Below are positions 16,555-26,768 of a stretch of DNA of 34,404 bases, piece after piece. The stretch is from an uncultured bacterium. GTDB lineage: Bacteria > Bacillota_I > Bacilli_A > RF39 > UBA660. The position numbers were made by a program, and so were the translations under genes. The notes below the pieces were generated by a model. That model searched no databases and was not told the DNA's origin. It saw only the letters and a program-made list of their open reading frames with translations. Every line of letters begins with the position of its first letter. Within the stretch, counting starts at the first letter, position 1. The stretch spans positions 1-34,404 of the forward strand of contig CAMVPB010000010.1 of assembly GCA_947169285.1 (NCBI GenBank), given 5' to 3'.

Positions 16555-19125
16555 GTGAGTAAAATAGAAAGTGGACTATCAGATAAAGAAGTAATAGAAG
16601 CTAGAAGAAAATATGGTAGTAATGTTTTAACTCATAAAAAGAAGAATACTTTTTTTAGTTTATTAATAGAGTCTTTAAATGATCCAATTATTAAAATTCT
16701 TTTAATTGCTTTAGTTATAAAAATAGTTTTTTTATTTAAAGATTCTAATGTATATGAAACTGTTGGTATAGTCATCGCTATTTTTTTGTCATCTTTTATA
16801 TCAACTATATCAGAATATGGTAGTGAAAAAGCATTTGAGAAGTTAGAAAGTGAAGCTTCTAAAATAAGATGTAATGTTAAAAGAAATAATAAGTTACAAA
16901 GTATTAATATAGAAGATATTGTAGTTGGGGATATAGTTCATTTATCTAATGGAGATAAAATACCCGCAGATGGGATATTAATAAGTGGTAGTATTAGTGT
17001 TGATGAATCATCTTTAACAGGTGAAACTAAAGAGAAGAATAAAAATATAAATGATATTTTATATAAAGGGTCTATTGTTGTTAATAATAGTGGGATACTT
17101 AAAGTAACTCAAGTAGGGGATAAAACATTTTATGGTGGTATTGCTAGTGAAATACAAGAATATGCTCCAGAAAGTCCTTTAAAGTTAAGATTAAGAGGCC
17201 TTGCTAAAGTGATAAGTAAAATTGGGTATATTGGTTCTTTTTTAACTTTCTTTTCTTATTTAATAAATGTAATTATTATTAAAAATAATTTTGATATAAA
17301 TAAAATAATAAACTTTGTAAGTAATCTAAGTATAATAATGCCTCATATTTTATATGCCCTAACAATGGCTGTTACTATTATAGTAGTTGCTGTTCCAGAA
17401 GGACTACCTATGATGATTACTTTAGTGTTATCTTCTAATATGAAAAGAATGCTTAAAAGTAATGTTTTAGTTAGAAAATTAGTGGGTATTGAAACTGCAG
17501 GTAGTCTAAATATTTTATTTACTGATAAAACTGGAACGTTAACAGAAGGTAAACTTAAATGTATTGGTTATATGAATTATGATGGATCTTACTATGAAAA
17601 TATTAATAGTATTTTAAATAATAAATTAAAAGAATTAATAAATATTTCTTTATATTATAATAATGAATCTATAATAGAAGGCTCTAACATAATAGGAGGT
17701 AATTCAACTGATAAAGCAGTTATTGAATATGTTAAAAATTATAAAAATATATATGATGTAATAAAAAAAGAACATTTTGATAGTAAAATTAAATATTCAA
17801 GTGTAATAACAAGTTATGATAAGAATAAAACATTTATAAAAGGTGCTTATGAAACTTTAGTTAATAAATGTAAATACTATTATGATAGTGATAATGATAA
17901 AAAAGTATTAAATGATAAAATTAATTTAATAAATAGAATAAATGAGGATGCTAAAAAGGGTATTAGAATACTTGCATTAGTTATTAAAGAAAATAATGAA
18001 TATAGTTTACTTGGATTTATGTATTTAAAAGATAAAGTAAGAATTGAAGCAATTGAAGGAATAAAATTAGTTAAAAGTGCAGGAATACAAACTATTATGA
18101 TAACAGGAGATTCAGAGAATACTGCAAGAGGTGTAGCAGAAGAATTAAACATGATAGATAGTAATAGTATTATATTAACTTCTGAAGAGTTAAATAAAAT
18201 GTCTGATGAAGAAGTAAAAATGATTATACCTAGACTTAGAGTAGTTGCTAGAAGTCTTCCCAAAGATAAGAGTAGATTAGTTACATTATCTCAAGAATTA
18301 GGACTTACTGTTGGTATGACAGGAGATGGAGTAAATGATGCTCCTGCTTTAAAAAAATCTAATGTTGGTTTTGCAATGGGAAGTGGAACAGAAGTTGCAA
18401 AAGAAGTATCAGATATAATAATACTTGATGATAATTTCTTATCTATATCAAATGCTATTTTATTTGGTAGAACTGTATTTAAAAGTATAAGAAAATTTAT
18501 TATATTTCAGTTAACAATAAATTTTTGTGCAATGTCTTTAAGTATAATAGGACCATATTTTGGAATACTCTCTCCTATAACAGTAGTTCAAATGCTTTGG
18601 GTTAATATGGTTATGGATACGCTAGCAGCTCTTGCTTTTTCTTATGAACCACCACTAATAGAATATATGGAAGAAACACCTAAAAAGAAAGATGAAGCAA
18701 TTATTAATAAACATATGTTAATTCAAATAATATTTGATAGTTTATATTGTACAATACTTTGTTTATTATTTTTAAAAAATCCTATAATAACTAGTTTATT
18801 TAGAATAGGAAGCAATAATAAATATTTAATGACTGCTTTCTTTGGACTTTTTATATTTTTAGCTATATTTAATTTATTTAATGCAAGAACTAGTAGAATA
18901 AATATACTAGCTAATATTCTTAAAAATAAAGTGTTTATATTTATAATACTTTTAATATCAATAGTCCAAATAATTTTAATATATTTTGGAGGAGAAATTT
19001 TTAGAACAACTGGACTTACTTTTATAGAGTTTAATATAGTAATATTTTTATCTTTCACAGTAATACCAATTGATATTATTAGAAAAATAATACTTAAAAT
19101 AAAAGGAATTAAAACAATTATATAG
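16555..19125 (+). CDS. Cation-translocating P-type ATPase, PMCA-like (calcium)
   Basis: P2-type ATPase, 856 aa, predicted to export Ca2+ across the plasma membrane. Motifs: SLTGETKEKN in the actuator domain, PEGLP in TM4 (about 281-285, cation-site glutamate E282), the phosphorylated aspartate in DKTGTLTEG (D324), MTGDSENTA, and MTGDGVNDAPALKKSNVGFAMGSG (about 588 on). TM6 reads MLWVNMVMDTLAALAFSYEPP, the signature of PMCA-type pumps. About ten membrane segments. The start is uncertain: the only purine-rich site, GAGGTGA (16552-16558), overlaps the GTG at 16555, and the codon ideally spaced from it is an ATA at 16564. The SDR gene follows after 26 nt with its own ribosome site, so they probably share a transcript. 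Confidence 0.93.
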   Translation: MSKIESGLSDKEVIEARRKYGSNVLTHKKKNTFFSLLIESLNDPIIKILLIALVIKIVFLFKDSNVYETVGIVIAIFLSSFISTISEYGSEKAFEKLESEASKIRCNVKRNNKLQSINIEDIVVGDIVHLSNGDKIPADGILISGSISVDESSLTGETKEKNKNINDILYKGSIVVNNSGILKVTQVGDKTFYGGIASEIQEYAPESPLKLRLRGLAKVISKIGYIGSFLTFFSYLINVIIIKNNFDINKIINFVSNLSIIMPHILYALTMAVTIIVVAVPEGLPMMITLVLSSNMKRMLKSNVLVRKLVGIETAGSLNILFTDKTGTLTEGKLKCIGYMNYDGSYYENINSILNNKLKELINISLYYNNESIIEGSNIIGGNSTDKAVIEYVKNYKNIYDVIKKEHFDSKIKYSSVITSYDKNKTFIKGAYETLVNKCKYYYDSDNDKKVLNDKINLINRINEDAKKGIRILALVIKENNEYSLLGFMYLKDKVRIEAIEGIKLVKSAGIQTIMITGDSENTARGVAEELNMIDSNSIILTSEELNKMSDEEVKMIIPRLRVVARSLPKDKSRLVTLSQELGLTVGMTGDGVNDAPALKKSNVGFAMGSGTEVAKEVSDIIILDDNFLSISNAILFGRTVFKSIRKFIIFQLTINFCAMSLSIIGPYFGILSPITVVQMLWVNMVMDTLAALAFSYEPPLIEYMEETPKKKDEAIINKHMLIQIIFDSLYCTILCLLFLKNPIITSLFRIGSNNKYLMTAFFGLFIFLAIFNLFNARTSRINILANILKNKVFIFIILLISIVQIILIYFGGEIFRTTGLTFIEFNIVIFLSFTVIPIDIIRKIILKIKGIKTII

Positions 19126-19151
19126 TTAATACTAAATATAGGGTGAAATAA

Positions 19152-19931
19152 GTGAGAGTATTAATAACTGGAGGTTATAGTGGCATAGGTTTTGAGGTAG
19201 CTAAAAGAGTATCTTTATATCATAAAGTTTATATTGGTGTGCATAGAGATGATGAACTTAAATATGCAAGAGACAAAATAAAGGATTATAAAAATATAAA
19301 AGCTATAAAGTTAGATGTTACTGATGAAAAAGATATAAAAAAGATTAAAAAATATAGTTTTGATATAGTTGTTTTAAATGCCTCTATTGGAGTGGGTGGA
19401 AGTGTGTTAGATATACCAATTGAGAATATAAAAGAATGTTATGAAGTAAATGTATTTGGAACTATTAATATAATAAAATCAGTTATTAAAAACATGGTAG
19501 ATAACGACTATGGAAGAATAATAGTTGTTTCTTCTTTAATAGGAGTTGTTCCTTTTAAATTTATGGGTATATATGGATCTACTAAATCATCTTTAATTAA
19601 TTTATCAATTGCTTTAAAAAAAGAACTTAAACTTATTTCTAAAAATATAAAAATATCTTTAATAGAACCAGGTGCTTATAAAACTGGTTTTAATGATGTA
19701 ATGCTTGAAAATAAATATAAATATTTAAGTAAAAGTATCTATTTTAAAAATAAAGAATATAGTATTAGAAAAAAAGAATCTAAATTGTTTAGATTCATTG
19801 AACAATATAATTTAAATTCTATTGTAAGTAAGATAGAAGACTCTATTATGTCTGATAATCCTAAATTTATTTATAGAGCACCTTTTATACAAGGGCTACT
19901 CAAAAAAATAGAAATCTTTCTTTTTTACTAA
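19152..19931 (+). CDS. SDR family NAD(P)-dependent oxidoreductase
   Basis: 259-aa cytosolic short-chain dehydrogenase/reductase. Rossmann motif TGGYSGIG (residues 6-13), LDVTDE for the cofactor, LNASIG (the NAG position), and the catalytic Ser in VVSSLIGV with YGSTK (Tyr and Lys). ISLIEPGAYKTGF is the usual PG motif region. Substrate unknown. The start is GTG with AGGGTGA (19140-19146) 5 nt upstream. It follows the Ca2+ ATPase by 26 nt. Its last 36 nt overlap the convergent HNH-like gene on the other strand, so no terminator can separate them. Confidence 0.88.
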   Translation: MRVLITGGYSGIGFEVAKRVSLYHKVYIGVHRDDELKYARDKIKDYKNIKAIKLDVTDEKDIKKIKKYSFDIVVLNASIGVGGSVLDIPIENIKECYEVNVFGTINIIKSVIKNMVDNDYGRIIVVSSLIGVVPFKFMGIYGSTKSSLINLSIALKKELKLISKNIKISLIEPGAYKTGFNDVMLENKYKYLSKSIYFKNKEYSIRKKESKLFRFIEQYNLNSIVSKIEDSIMSDNPKFIYRAPFIQGLLKKIEIFLFY

Positions 19932-20330
19932 CCTTCTAGTAAAAGAGTCTCTTATTAAATAGTGTCCTTTTTTGTTTATATCACTAGAATGTTCTCTTTC
20001 AAATTCATTTAAAACATCATCCATTCTAACTAATTGATCATAAGTTGGCATAAATCTTTGATCATTAACTTCAATTAATACTTTAGTAAGATATAAGAAT
20101 TTATCTCTGTCATATCTTTCTACAACATGTAAATATGGATGTGCAGTATCGCCACAAAGTATAGCCCCATTTTCAATAGTTATTGGTCCACCATTTCTTT
20201 TAGCAACTCTCAAATGATGATAACTAAAAATATCCTTTTTCTCTTTTTCATAACCCATCCAGTCAGTATTCGTCATGTCCCACAATTCAATCATTTGATT
20301 TGTGATTTCTCTAGCACTTTCTTTTCCCAT
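19896..20330 (-). CDS. HNH-like nuclease-fold protein
   Basis: 144 aa, soluble. YHHLRVAKRNGG (37-48), NGAILCG (54-60) and HPYLH (64-68) reproduce a His...Asn...His arrangement (H38/H39, N54, H64/H68) typical of beta-beta-alpha-metal HNH nucleases, so metal-dependent cleavage of nucleic acid is plausible. There is no CxxC zinc pair. Target unknown. Start ATG with AGAGGTAGGG 3-4 nt upstream. The 3' end overlaps the SDR gene by 36 nt in convergent orientation. It is divergent from the dinD-like gene; the about 160 nt between them hold a palindrome near the dinD side. It may belong to a small DNA-damage group with dinD and ligA, but that is inference. Confidence 0.7.
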   Translation of the reverse strand: MGKESAREITNQMIELWDMTNTDWMGYEKEKKDIFSYHHLRVAKRNGGPITIENGAILCGDTAHPYLHVVERYDRDKFLYLTKVLIEVNDQRFMPTYDQLVRMDDVLNEFEREHSSDINKKGHYLIRDSFTRRLVKKKDFYFFE

Positions 20331-20414
20331 AACCCTACCTCTTAATTTTAATATAGCACTATTTTTTTAATAAATAAAGAAAAAAATTAAATAAAAAAGT
20401 GTTTTTAAATTTTT

Positions 20415-20453
20415 TTGACGATAATATATATAGAGGGTACACATAATTGTGTA
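20415..20453 (+). promoter_or_regulatory. Promoter-operator region of the dinD-like gene
   Basis: TTGACG (20415-20420) is followed 17 nt later by TACACA (20438-20443), the left half of an interrupted palindrome TACACA-TAAT-TGTGTA (20438-20453). A repressor here would block the -10 region. The Bacillus-type LexA box GAAC-N4-GTTC is not present, so the regulator, if any, is different or diverged. Confidence 0.45.
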
Positions 20454-20492
20454 TTCTTTTTAAGTGTATTAAATAAAGGAGAAAAAGATAAA

Positions 20493-21290
20493 ATGAACAA
20501 AATAAAAAAATATAATCAAAAAGTGTTTGAAGATATTAAGCATATAGATGAAGATGGTAATGAATATTGGTTAGCTCGTGAATTAATGCCATTACTTGAA
20601 TATAATAAATGGGAAAATTTTGATAAAGTAATTCAAAAAGCAATTGTGGCATATAGAAATAGTAGTAATGAGAATTCATATTGGTTTCCCGAAGTCAGGA
20701 AGCCAATAATAACTGGTAAGGGCAAGAAAGAATTTATTAAAGATTATAAATTATCTAGATATATTTGTTATTTAATAGTTCAAAATGCTAATCCTAAAAA
20801 GAAAATGGTTGCTTTAGGCCAAACTTATTTTGCTATTCAAACAAGAAAGCAAGAGCTTTCTGAAAAAGAGTACAATGAACTTACTGAAGATGAAAAAAGA
20901 CTATATCGAAGAAATCAAGCAAGAAGAGGTAATTTTAATTTAAATAAAATAGCTGTTAAAAGTGGAGTAAAAGATTTAGCTAGATTTCATAATGCAGGAT
21001 ACAAAGGACTTTATAATGGTGAAACAGCAGATGATATTTTTAAAAGAAAGAAACTTAGATATAGAGAAGATATATTAGATAATATGGGTAGTGAAGAACT
21101 TGCAGATAATATATTTAGAATTGCTCAAACAGATGCTAAATTAAAAAGAGATAATGTAGATAATGAATATACTGCAAATTCAGTTCACTATGAAGTAGGT
21201 AAAAAAGTAAGAAATACAATTAAAGAATTAGGAGGTACTATGCCAGAAGATTTACCAACTCCAAAAACAAGTTTAAAAGAATTAGAATAA
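20493..21290 (+). CDS. dinD: DinD-like DNA damage-inducible protein
   Basis: 265 aa, cytoplasmic. The protein reads as DinD: an N-terminal Bro-like part (FEDIKHIDEDGNEYWLARELMPLLEYNKWENF, about 9-40) and the conserved body (DYKLSRYICYLIVQNANPKK; ALGQTYFAIQTRKQEL; FHNAGYKGLYNG; NMGSEELADNIFRIAQTDAKL). In E. coli DinD is SOS-induced and reported to inhibit RecA-mediated strand exchange; whether that applies here is unknown. I place the start at ATG 20493 (AAGGAG upstream), which gives the normal N-terminus; the upstream TTG at 20415 would put the promoter inside the gene. It is divergent from the HNH-like gene; ligA follows after 61 nt. A palindrome covers the predicted -10. Confidence 0.85.
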   Translation: MNKIKKYNQKVFEDIKHIDEDGNEYWLARELMPLLEYNKWENFDKVIQKAIVAYRNSSNENSYWFPEVRKPIITGKGKKEFIKDYKLSRYICYLIVQNANPKKKMVALGQTYFAIQTRKQELSEKEYNELTEDEKRLYRRNQARRGNFNLNKIAVKSGVKDLARFHNAGYKGLYNGETADDIFKRKKLRYREDILDNMGSEELADNIFRIAQTDAKLKRDNVDNEYTANSVHYEVGKKVRNTIKELGGTMPEDLPTPKTSLKELE

Positions 21291-21328
21291 AAGTAAGTAT
21301 ATATATTTTTATTTACGCCTTTTAAGTG

Positions 21329-21334
21329 TATAAT
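21329..21334 (+). promoter_or_regulatory. -10 element upstream of ligA
   Basis: Perfect TATAAT with only a T-rich -35 region. The predicted start near 21341 coincides with the Shine-Dalgarno AGGTGA (21341-21346), giving a leader of about 11 nt. Confidence 0.4.
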
Positions 21335-21342
21335 AATTATAG

Positions 21343-23319
<1,977 letters not shown>

Positions 23320-23330
23320 ATAACTACTTG

Positions 23331-23359
23331 TGGAAAAAAATAACAAATTATAGTATAAT
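23331..23359 (+). promoter_or_regulatory. Promoter of the membrane protein / sensor / yihY operon
   Basis: TGGAAA (23331-23336), 17 nt, perfect TATAAT (23354-23359). Predicted start near 23366, leaving about 12 nt that contain GGAGGAAG. Confidence 0.5.
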
Positions 23360-23377
23360 TGGAATACCGGAGGAAGT

Positions 23378-23839
23378 ATGAAAAAAATAAAAGAAAATAA
23401 AGTGTTATTAGTTTTAGCAATAATTTTGATTGTATGTTTTGCGCTAATACTATTTGTATTATTTAAATATTTTTATGTAGGGGATAATGTTAGTAAATAT
23501 GGTGATAGATTAGATGGAATTGAAGCACATAAAATTCACAAAGAATTAGAAGAAGAAATTAAAGAATTATATAAAGATTCTAAATTAAATTTAAAAAGTA
23601 TTAAATCAAGTGGTAAAATAATATATATTACTTTTGAATTATCAGAAGTTATTAAAGTTGAAGATGCTAAAAATTCAGTATTAAAATCACTTGATAAATT
23701 TAGTGATGATGAAAAATCTTATTATGATATTCAATTTATAGTAACGTGTGATGTAGAGCAATCTGCTGAAACTTTGTTATATCCAATTATGGGATATAAA
23801 AATTCTTCATCAACTGAAGTGATTTGGACAAGGAATTAA
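23378..23839 (+). CDS. Single-pass membrane protein of unknown function
   Basis: 153 aa. A basic N-terminus (MKKIKENK) and one hydrophobic segment (about 8-31, VLLVLAIILIVCFALILFVL) anchor the protein; the remaining 120 residues face outward by the positive-inside rule. The outer part is acidic and mixed alpha/beta (KIIYITFELSEVIKVEDA; YYDIQFIVTCDVEQS) and resembles no family I can name. There is no lipobox. Start ATG with GGAGGAAG. The sensor gene starts 2 nt after its stop, so the two are coupled. A partner or ligand-sensing role with that sensor is possible but only inferred from position. Confidence 0.7.
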   Translation: MKKIKENKVLLVLAIILIVCFALILFVLFKYFYVGDNVSKYGDRLDGIEAHKIHKELEEEIKELYKDSKLNLKSIKSSGKIIYITFELSEVIKVEDAKNSVLKSLDKFSDDEKSYYDIQFIVTCDVEQSAETLLYPIMGYKNSSSTEVIWTRN

Positions 23840-23841
23840 TT

Positions 23842-25860
23842 ATGAAAAAAAATAAAAGTAAAATCTTATTATATTCAATATTAGGGATATTATTAGTATC
23901 TATTATTGCAATTATAATTTATTATTTAAAAAATGATAAAAGTTACTCCCACCAAGAAAAAAAGTGGCTAAGTGAAAATGCTAACAATGTTATAGATATT
24001 TATGTTGAGAATAGTTTGCCAGTTTTTTCATCAGGTGGTATAGGCGTTTTTTATGACTATTTAAATGCATTGGAAAAAGATGCCAATATTTCTTTTAATA
24101 TTATTTATCAAAATAATTCAGAATATTCAATGAAATTAAGTAGTAATAATGAAAATGCTATTACATTTTATGAAGACCACTATGTTGTTATAAGTAAAGA
24201 AAATAAAAATATAAATTCACTTCAAGATTTAAAAGGTAGAAATGTTGGCGTATTATTATCAGAATATGATTTTATAAGAAAAAATTTAAGTGATTATAAT
24301 ATTACTTATAAGGGATATGGAACATTTGAAGATCTTAAAGTGGCTTTTAATTCAAGAGATTGTGAATTTGCAATACTTCCTTTATATTTGGCTATTAATG
24401 ACATTATAAAAGAAAATTATATTATTAATTACCACATAGATGGTTTTAATGCGTATTATATTCTTACTTTGTCTCAAAACAATAAATATTTGAATGGAAT
24501 AATGCAGAAGTTTTATGATAGGTGGTCAAAGAAATCTATTGAAAAAAGAAATGAACATTTGTTATCTCTTTACTATTCCGCTAAAAATTTTACTGAAATA
24601 GAAAAAAGTGAAATAATAAGTGATGATTATATCGTTGGATATATTAATAATCTTCCTTATGAAGGAATTATTAATAATATTTTTACTGGAATAACAAGTG
24701 CATATTTAAGTGGTTTTTCTAATTTTTCAGGAGTAACATATAAATATCATTCATATAGATCAATTGATGAATTAGTTTTAGCTTTAAATGAAGGAAAGAT
24801 AGATATAGTAGCTAATTATTATTCATTAGGAGCAAGTAATTATACAAATTCTAATAAATTTAGATTAAAAGATTATGTTGTTTTAACACATGCAGATAAT
24901 CCATTAACAGTTGAAACATTAAGCACTTTATCAAATTCAACAATTGAAATGCTTGGTAGAATGAATTTAACAAATTTAATTAAAGCAAAAGGATTATTTA
25001 ATGTTAAAGAGTATTCTAGTTCAAAAGAATTATTTAAAAAAATAAATAAAGATTCAATTATTATAGTTGAAAAAGAATTCTATGAATATTACAAAAATAC
25101 TAAATTAAGAAATTATGTTATAAAGTATAATAATTCACAAGATATAAGTAATACATTTTTATTAAAAAATTCTAATACTGCATTAAACAGATTATTTAAT
25201 TTCTATATGACATTAAATAGTGACAGTGAGATGATAAGTAGGGCTACTCAAAAGTTATATATTGATGCTAGAAGTAATATAATTTTAAGCTTTATTTTGA
25301 GAAATATAGTATATATTATTTTGATTCTTGCTGCTAGTATATTTTTAATACACAAATTTGCTCATAAAGTGAGACTAAATAAAAGAATTAAAAAGGAAGA
25401 TAAGCTTTTATATATTGATGTTTTAACAAACTTAAAAAATAGAAATTATTTAAATGATAATATTAAATATTGGAGTGAAAATAAAGTATATCCGCAAGCA
25501 ATACTAATTTTAGATTTAAATCAAATAAAAGATTTGAATGATAAATATGGTCACGAAGAAGGCGATAGACAAATACAAGCAGCTGCTAATGCTCTTATAA
25601 AAACACAAAGAGAAAATTCTGAAATTATGAGAACTGATGGAAATGAATTTATGGTTTATTTAGTTGGTTATGAAGAAAAAATGATATTATCATATATTCA
25701 TAAATTAACTAGAGAATTAAATTCTTCTTTACCATATAAGAATTATGGAGTAGCACTTGGCTATGCAATGATTGAAAATGAGCTTAATACAATAGATGAT
25801 GCTATAAATGATGCATCTAATAGAATGAGAGCTAATAAGGGTGAAAAAAGTGAAAAATAA
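23842..25860 (+). CDS. Membrane sensor: two SBP_bac_3-like domains plus degenerate GGDEF
   Basis: 672 aa. TM1 at about 8-30; two successive extracytoplasmic solute-binding-like (SBP family 3) halves, about 35-240 (INSLQDLKGRNVGVLLSEYDF is the classic hinge motif) and about 255-470 (VGYINNLPYEGI ...); TM2 at about 478-504; a C-terminal cytoplasmic GGDEF domain from about 513. The GGDEF core has YIDVLTNLKNRNYLN and LDLNQIKDLNDKYGHEEGD, but the active-site loop reads DGNEF (599-603), losing the acidic third residue, so cyclase activity is doubtful; it may bind GTP or act structurally. Start ATG 23842 with AAGGA upstream is preferred over TTG 23824. The ligand is unknown. The yihY gene overlaps its end by 11 nt. 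Confidence 0.82.
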   Translation: MKKNKSKILLYSILGILLVSIIAIIIYYLKNDKSYSHQEKKWLSENANNVIDIYVENSLPVFSSGGIGVFYDYLNALEKDANISFNIIYQNNSEYSMKLSSNNENAITFYEDHYVVISKENKNINSLQDLKGRNVGVLLSEYDFIRKNLSDYNITYKGYGTFEDLKVAFNSRDCEFAILPLYLAINDIIKENYIINYHIDGFNAYYILTLSQNNKYLNGIMQKFYDRWSKKSIEKRNEHLLSLYYSAKNFTEIEKSEIISDDYIVGYINNLPYEGIINNIFTGITSAYLSGFSNFSGVTYKYHSYRSIDELVLALNEGKIDIVANYYSLGASNYTNSNKFRLKDYVVLTHADNPLTVETLSTLSNSTIEMLGRMNLTNLIKAKGLFNVKEYSSSKELFKKINKDSIIIVEKEFYEYYKNTKLRNYVIKYNNSQDISNTFLLKNSNTALNRLFNFYMTLNSDSEMISRATQKLYIDARSNIILSFILRNIVYIILILAASIFLIHKFAHKVRLNKRIKKEDKLLYIDVLTNLKNRNYLNDNIKYWSENKVYPQAILILDLNQIKDLNDKYGHEEGDRQIQAAANALIKTQRENSEIMRTDGNEFMVYLVGYEEKMILSYIHKLTRELNSSLPYKNYGVALGYAMIENELNTIDDAINDASNRMRANKGEKSEK

Positions 25861-26737
25861 ATTTAGTAAATTTTGGAATGATTTTTTAGACATAATAAAG
25901 AGAAAAGAAATGAGCATATTACCTGCTCATTTGGCTTATTATTTTATTATATCTATAATTCCGGCATTTACTATTATTTTTTATGTTGCTTCACTTTTTA
26001 ATATACCAACTACTCTTATTTCTGATTTTTTATCTTCAACATTTACAAAATCAGTTTCTGACACACTTATAAATAGCATTAATTTAACTACATTAGGTTT
26101 TAATAATTTGTTTTTCTTTTTGATAGCTTTTTATATTACTAGTAATGGTTCTAAATCAATAATAACTGCATCAAATATGGTTTTTAATATTAAAGATTCA
26201 ACATTATTAAATAAGACAATAAAATCATTTATAATAACTATCTTTTTAATTATATTGATAACCTTTATATTAGTTGTGCCACTTTTTGGCTCTCACATTA
26301 TTAAATTATTTGTAATGCTAGGTATTAAAGGTAATGCAATGAAAGCCATAAATATACTTTATCCTATATTGAAGTGGCCATTAACATTATTTATAATATT
26401 TGTAATCATTAAAATAATATATACTATGAGTCCAGATGAAAAAATTAAAAGTTCATACGTTAATAAAGGTGCTATATTTACAACATTAGTTTGGTCAATA
26501 ATAACTGCAATATATTCATTTTATATTAATAATATTGCAAATTATAGTAGAATTTATGGTGCTCTTTCTAATATAGTTATATTGATGTTATGGTTTTGGC
26601 TATTATCATATGTATTTGTTGTTGGTCTTGCATTAAATTATAAAAATTCAGAAGAAGAGAATGAAAAAACAAATACAATCAAATTAAAGGAAATACAAGA
26701 AAAGATAAAAATTAATAATGACATTAAATTGAAATAA
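25850..26737 (+). CDS. YihY/UPF0761 (BrkB-like) membrane protein
   Basis: 295-aa polytopic membrane protein of the YihY/virulence factor BrkB family, often about 6 transmembrane helices. AHLAYYFIISIIPAFTIIFYVAS near 25-47 matches the family N-terminal core, and YGALSNIVILMLWFWLLSYVFVVGLALN near 246-273 matches the C-terminal signature. An RNase activity once proposed for the family has not held up, and the role is unsettled (envelope function suspected). I chose GTG 25850, 6 nt after AAGGGTG; a GTG at 25841 overlaps that site. The start lies inside the sensor gene (11-nt overlap). Its last codons contain the -35 box of the next gene. C-terminal tail charged and soluble. Confidence 0.87.
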   Translation: MKNKFSKFWNDFLDIIKRKEMSILPAHLAYYFIISIIPAFTIIFYVASLFNIPTTLISDFLSSTFTKSVSDTLINSINLTTLGFNNLFFFLIAFYITSNGSKSIITASNMVFNIKDSTLLNKTIKSFIITIFLIILITFILVVPLFGSHIIKLFVMLGIKGNAMKAINILYPILKWPLTLFIIFVIIKIIYTMSPDEKIKSSYVNKGAIFTTLVWSIITAIYSFYINNIANYSRIYGALSNIVILMLWFWLLSYVFVVGLALNYKNSEEENEKTNTIKLKEIQEKIKINNDIKLK

Positions 26738-26757
26738 ATAGACTATTTTGATATAAT
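26729..26757 (+). promoter_or_regulatory. Strong promoter of the LTA-synthase-type gene (near-leaderless)
   Basis: TTGAAA (26729-26734), 17-nt spacer, TGATATAAT with a perfect -10 at 26752-26757 and an extended -10 TG. Predicted start near 26764, only about 5 nt before the ATG at 26769. The -35 lies within the last codons of yihY. Confidence 0.65.
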
Positions 26758-26768
26758 TAATTATAGTT

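Noticed and set aside
20139-20345. Plus-strand open frame opposite the HNH-like gene
   Set aside because: It is antisense to a gene with a recognisable motif and good ribosome site; no supporting start signal.
20438-20453. Standard Firmicutes LexA box at dinD
   Set aside because: The palindrome TACACA-N4-TGTGTA does not match GAAC-N4-GTTC; kept only as an operator of unknown regulator.
20415-20492. TTG 20415 as the start of the dinD-like gene
   Set aside because: It would encode the promoter and palindrome; the family N-terminus begins at ATG 20493, which has AAGGAG upstream.
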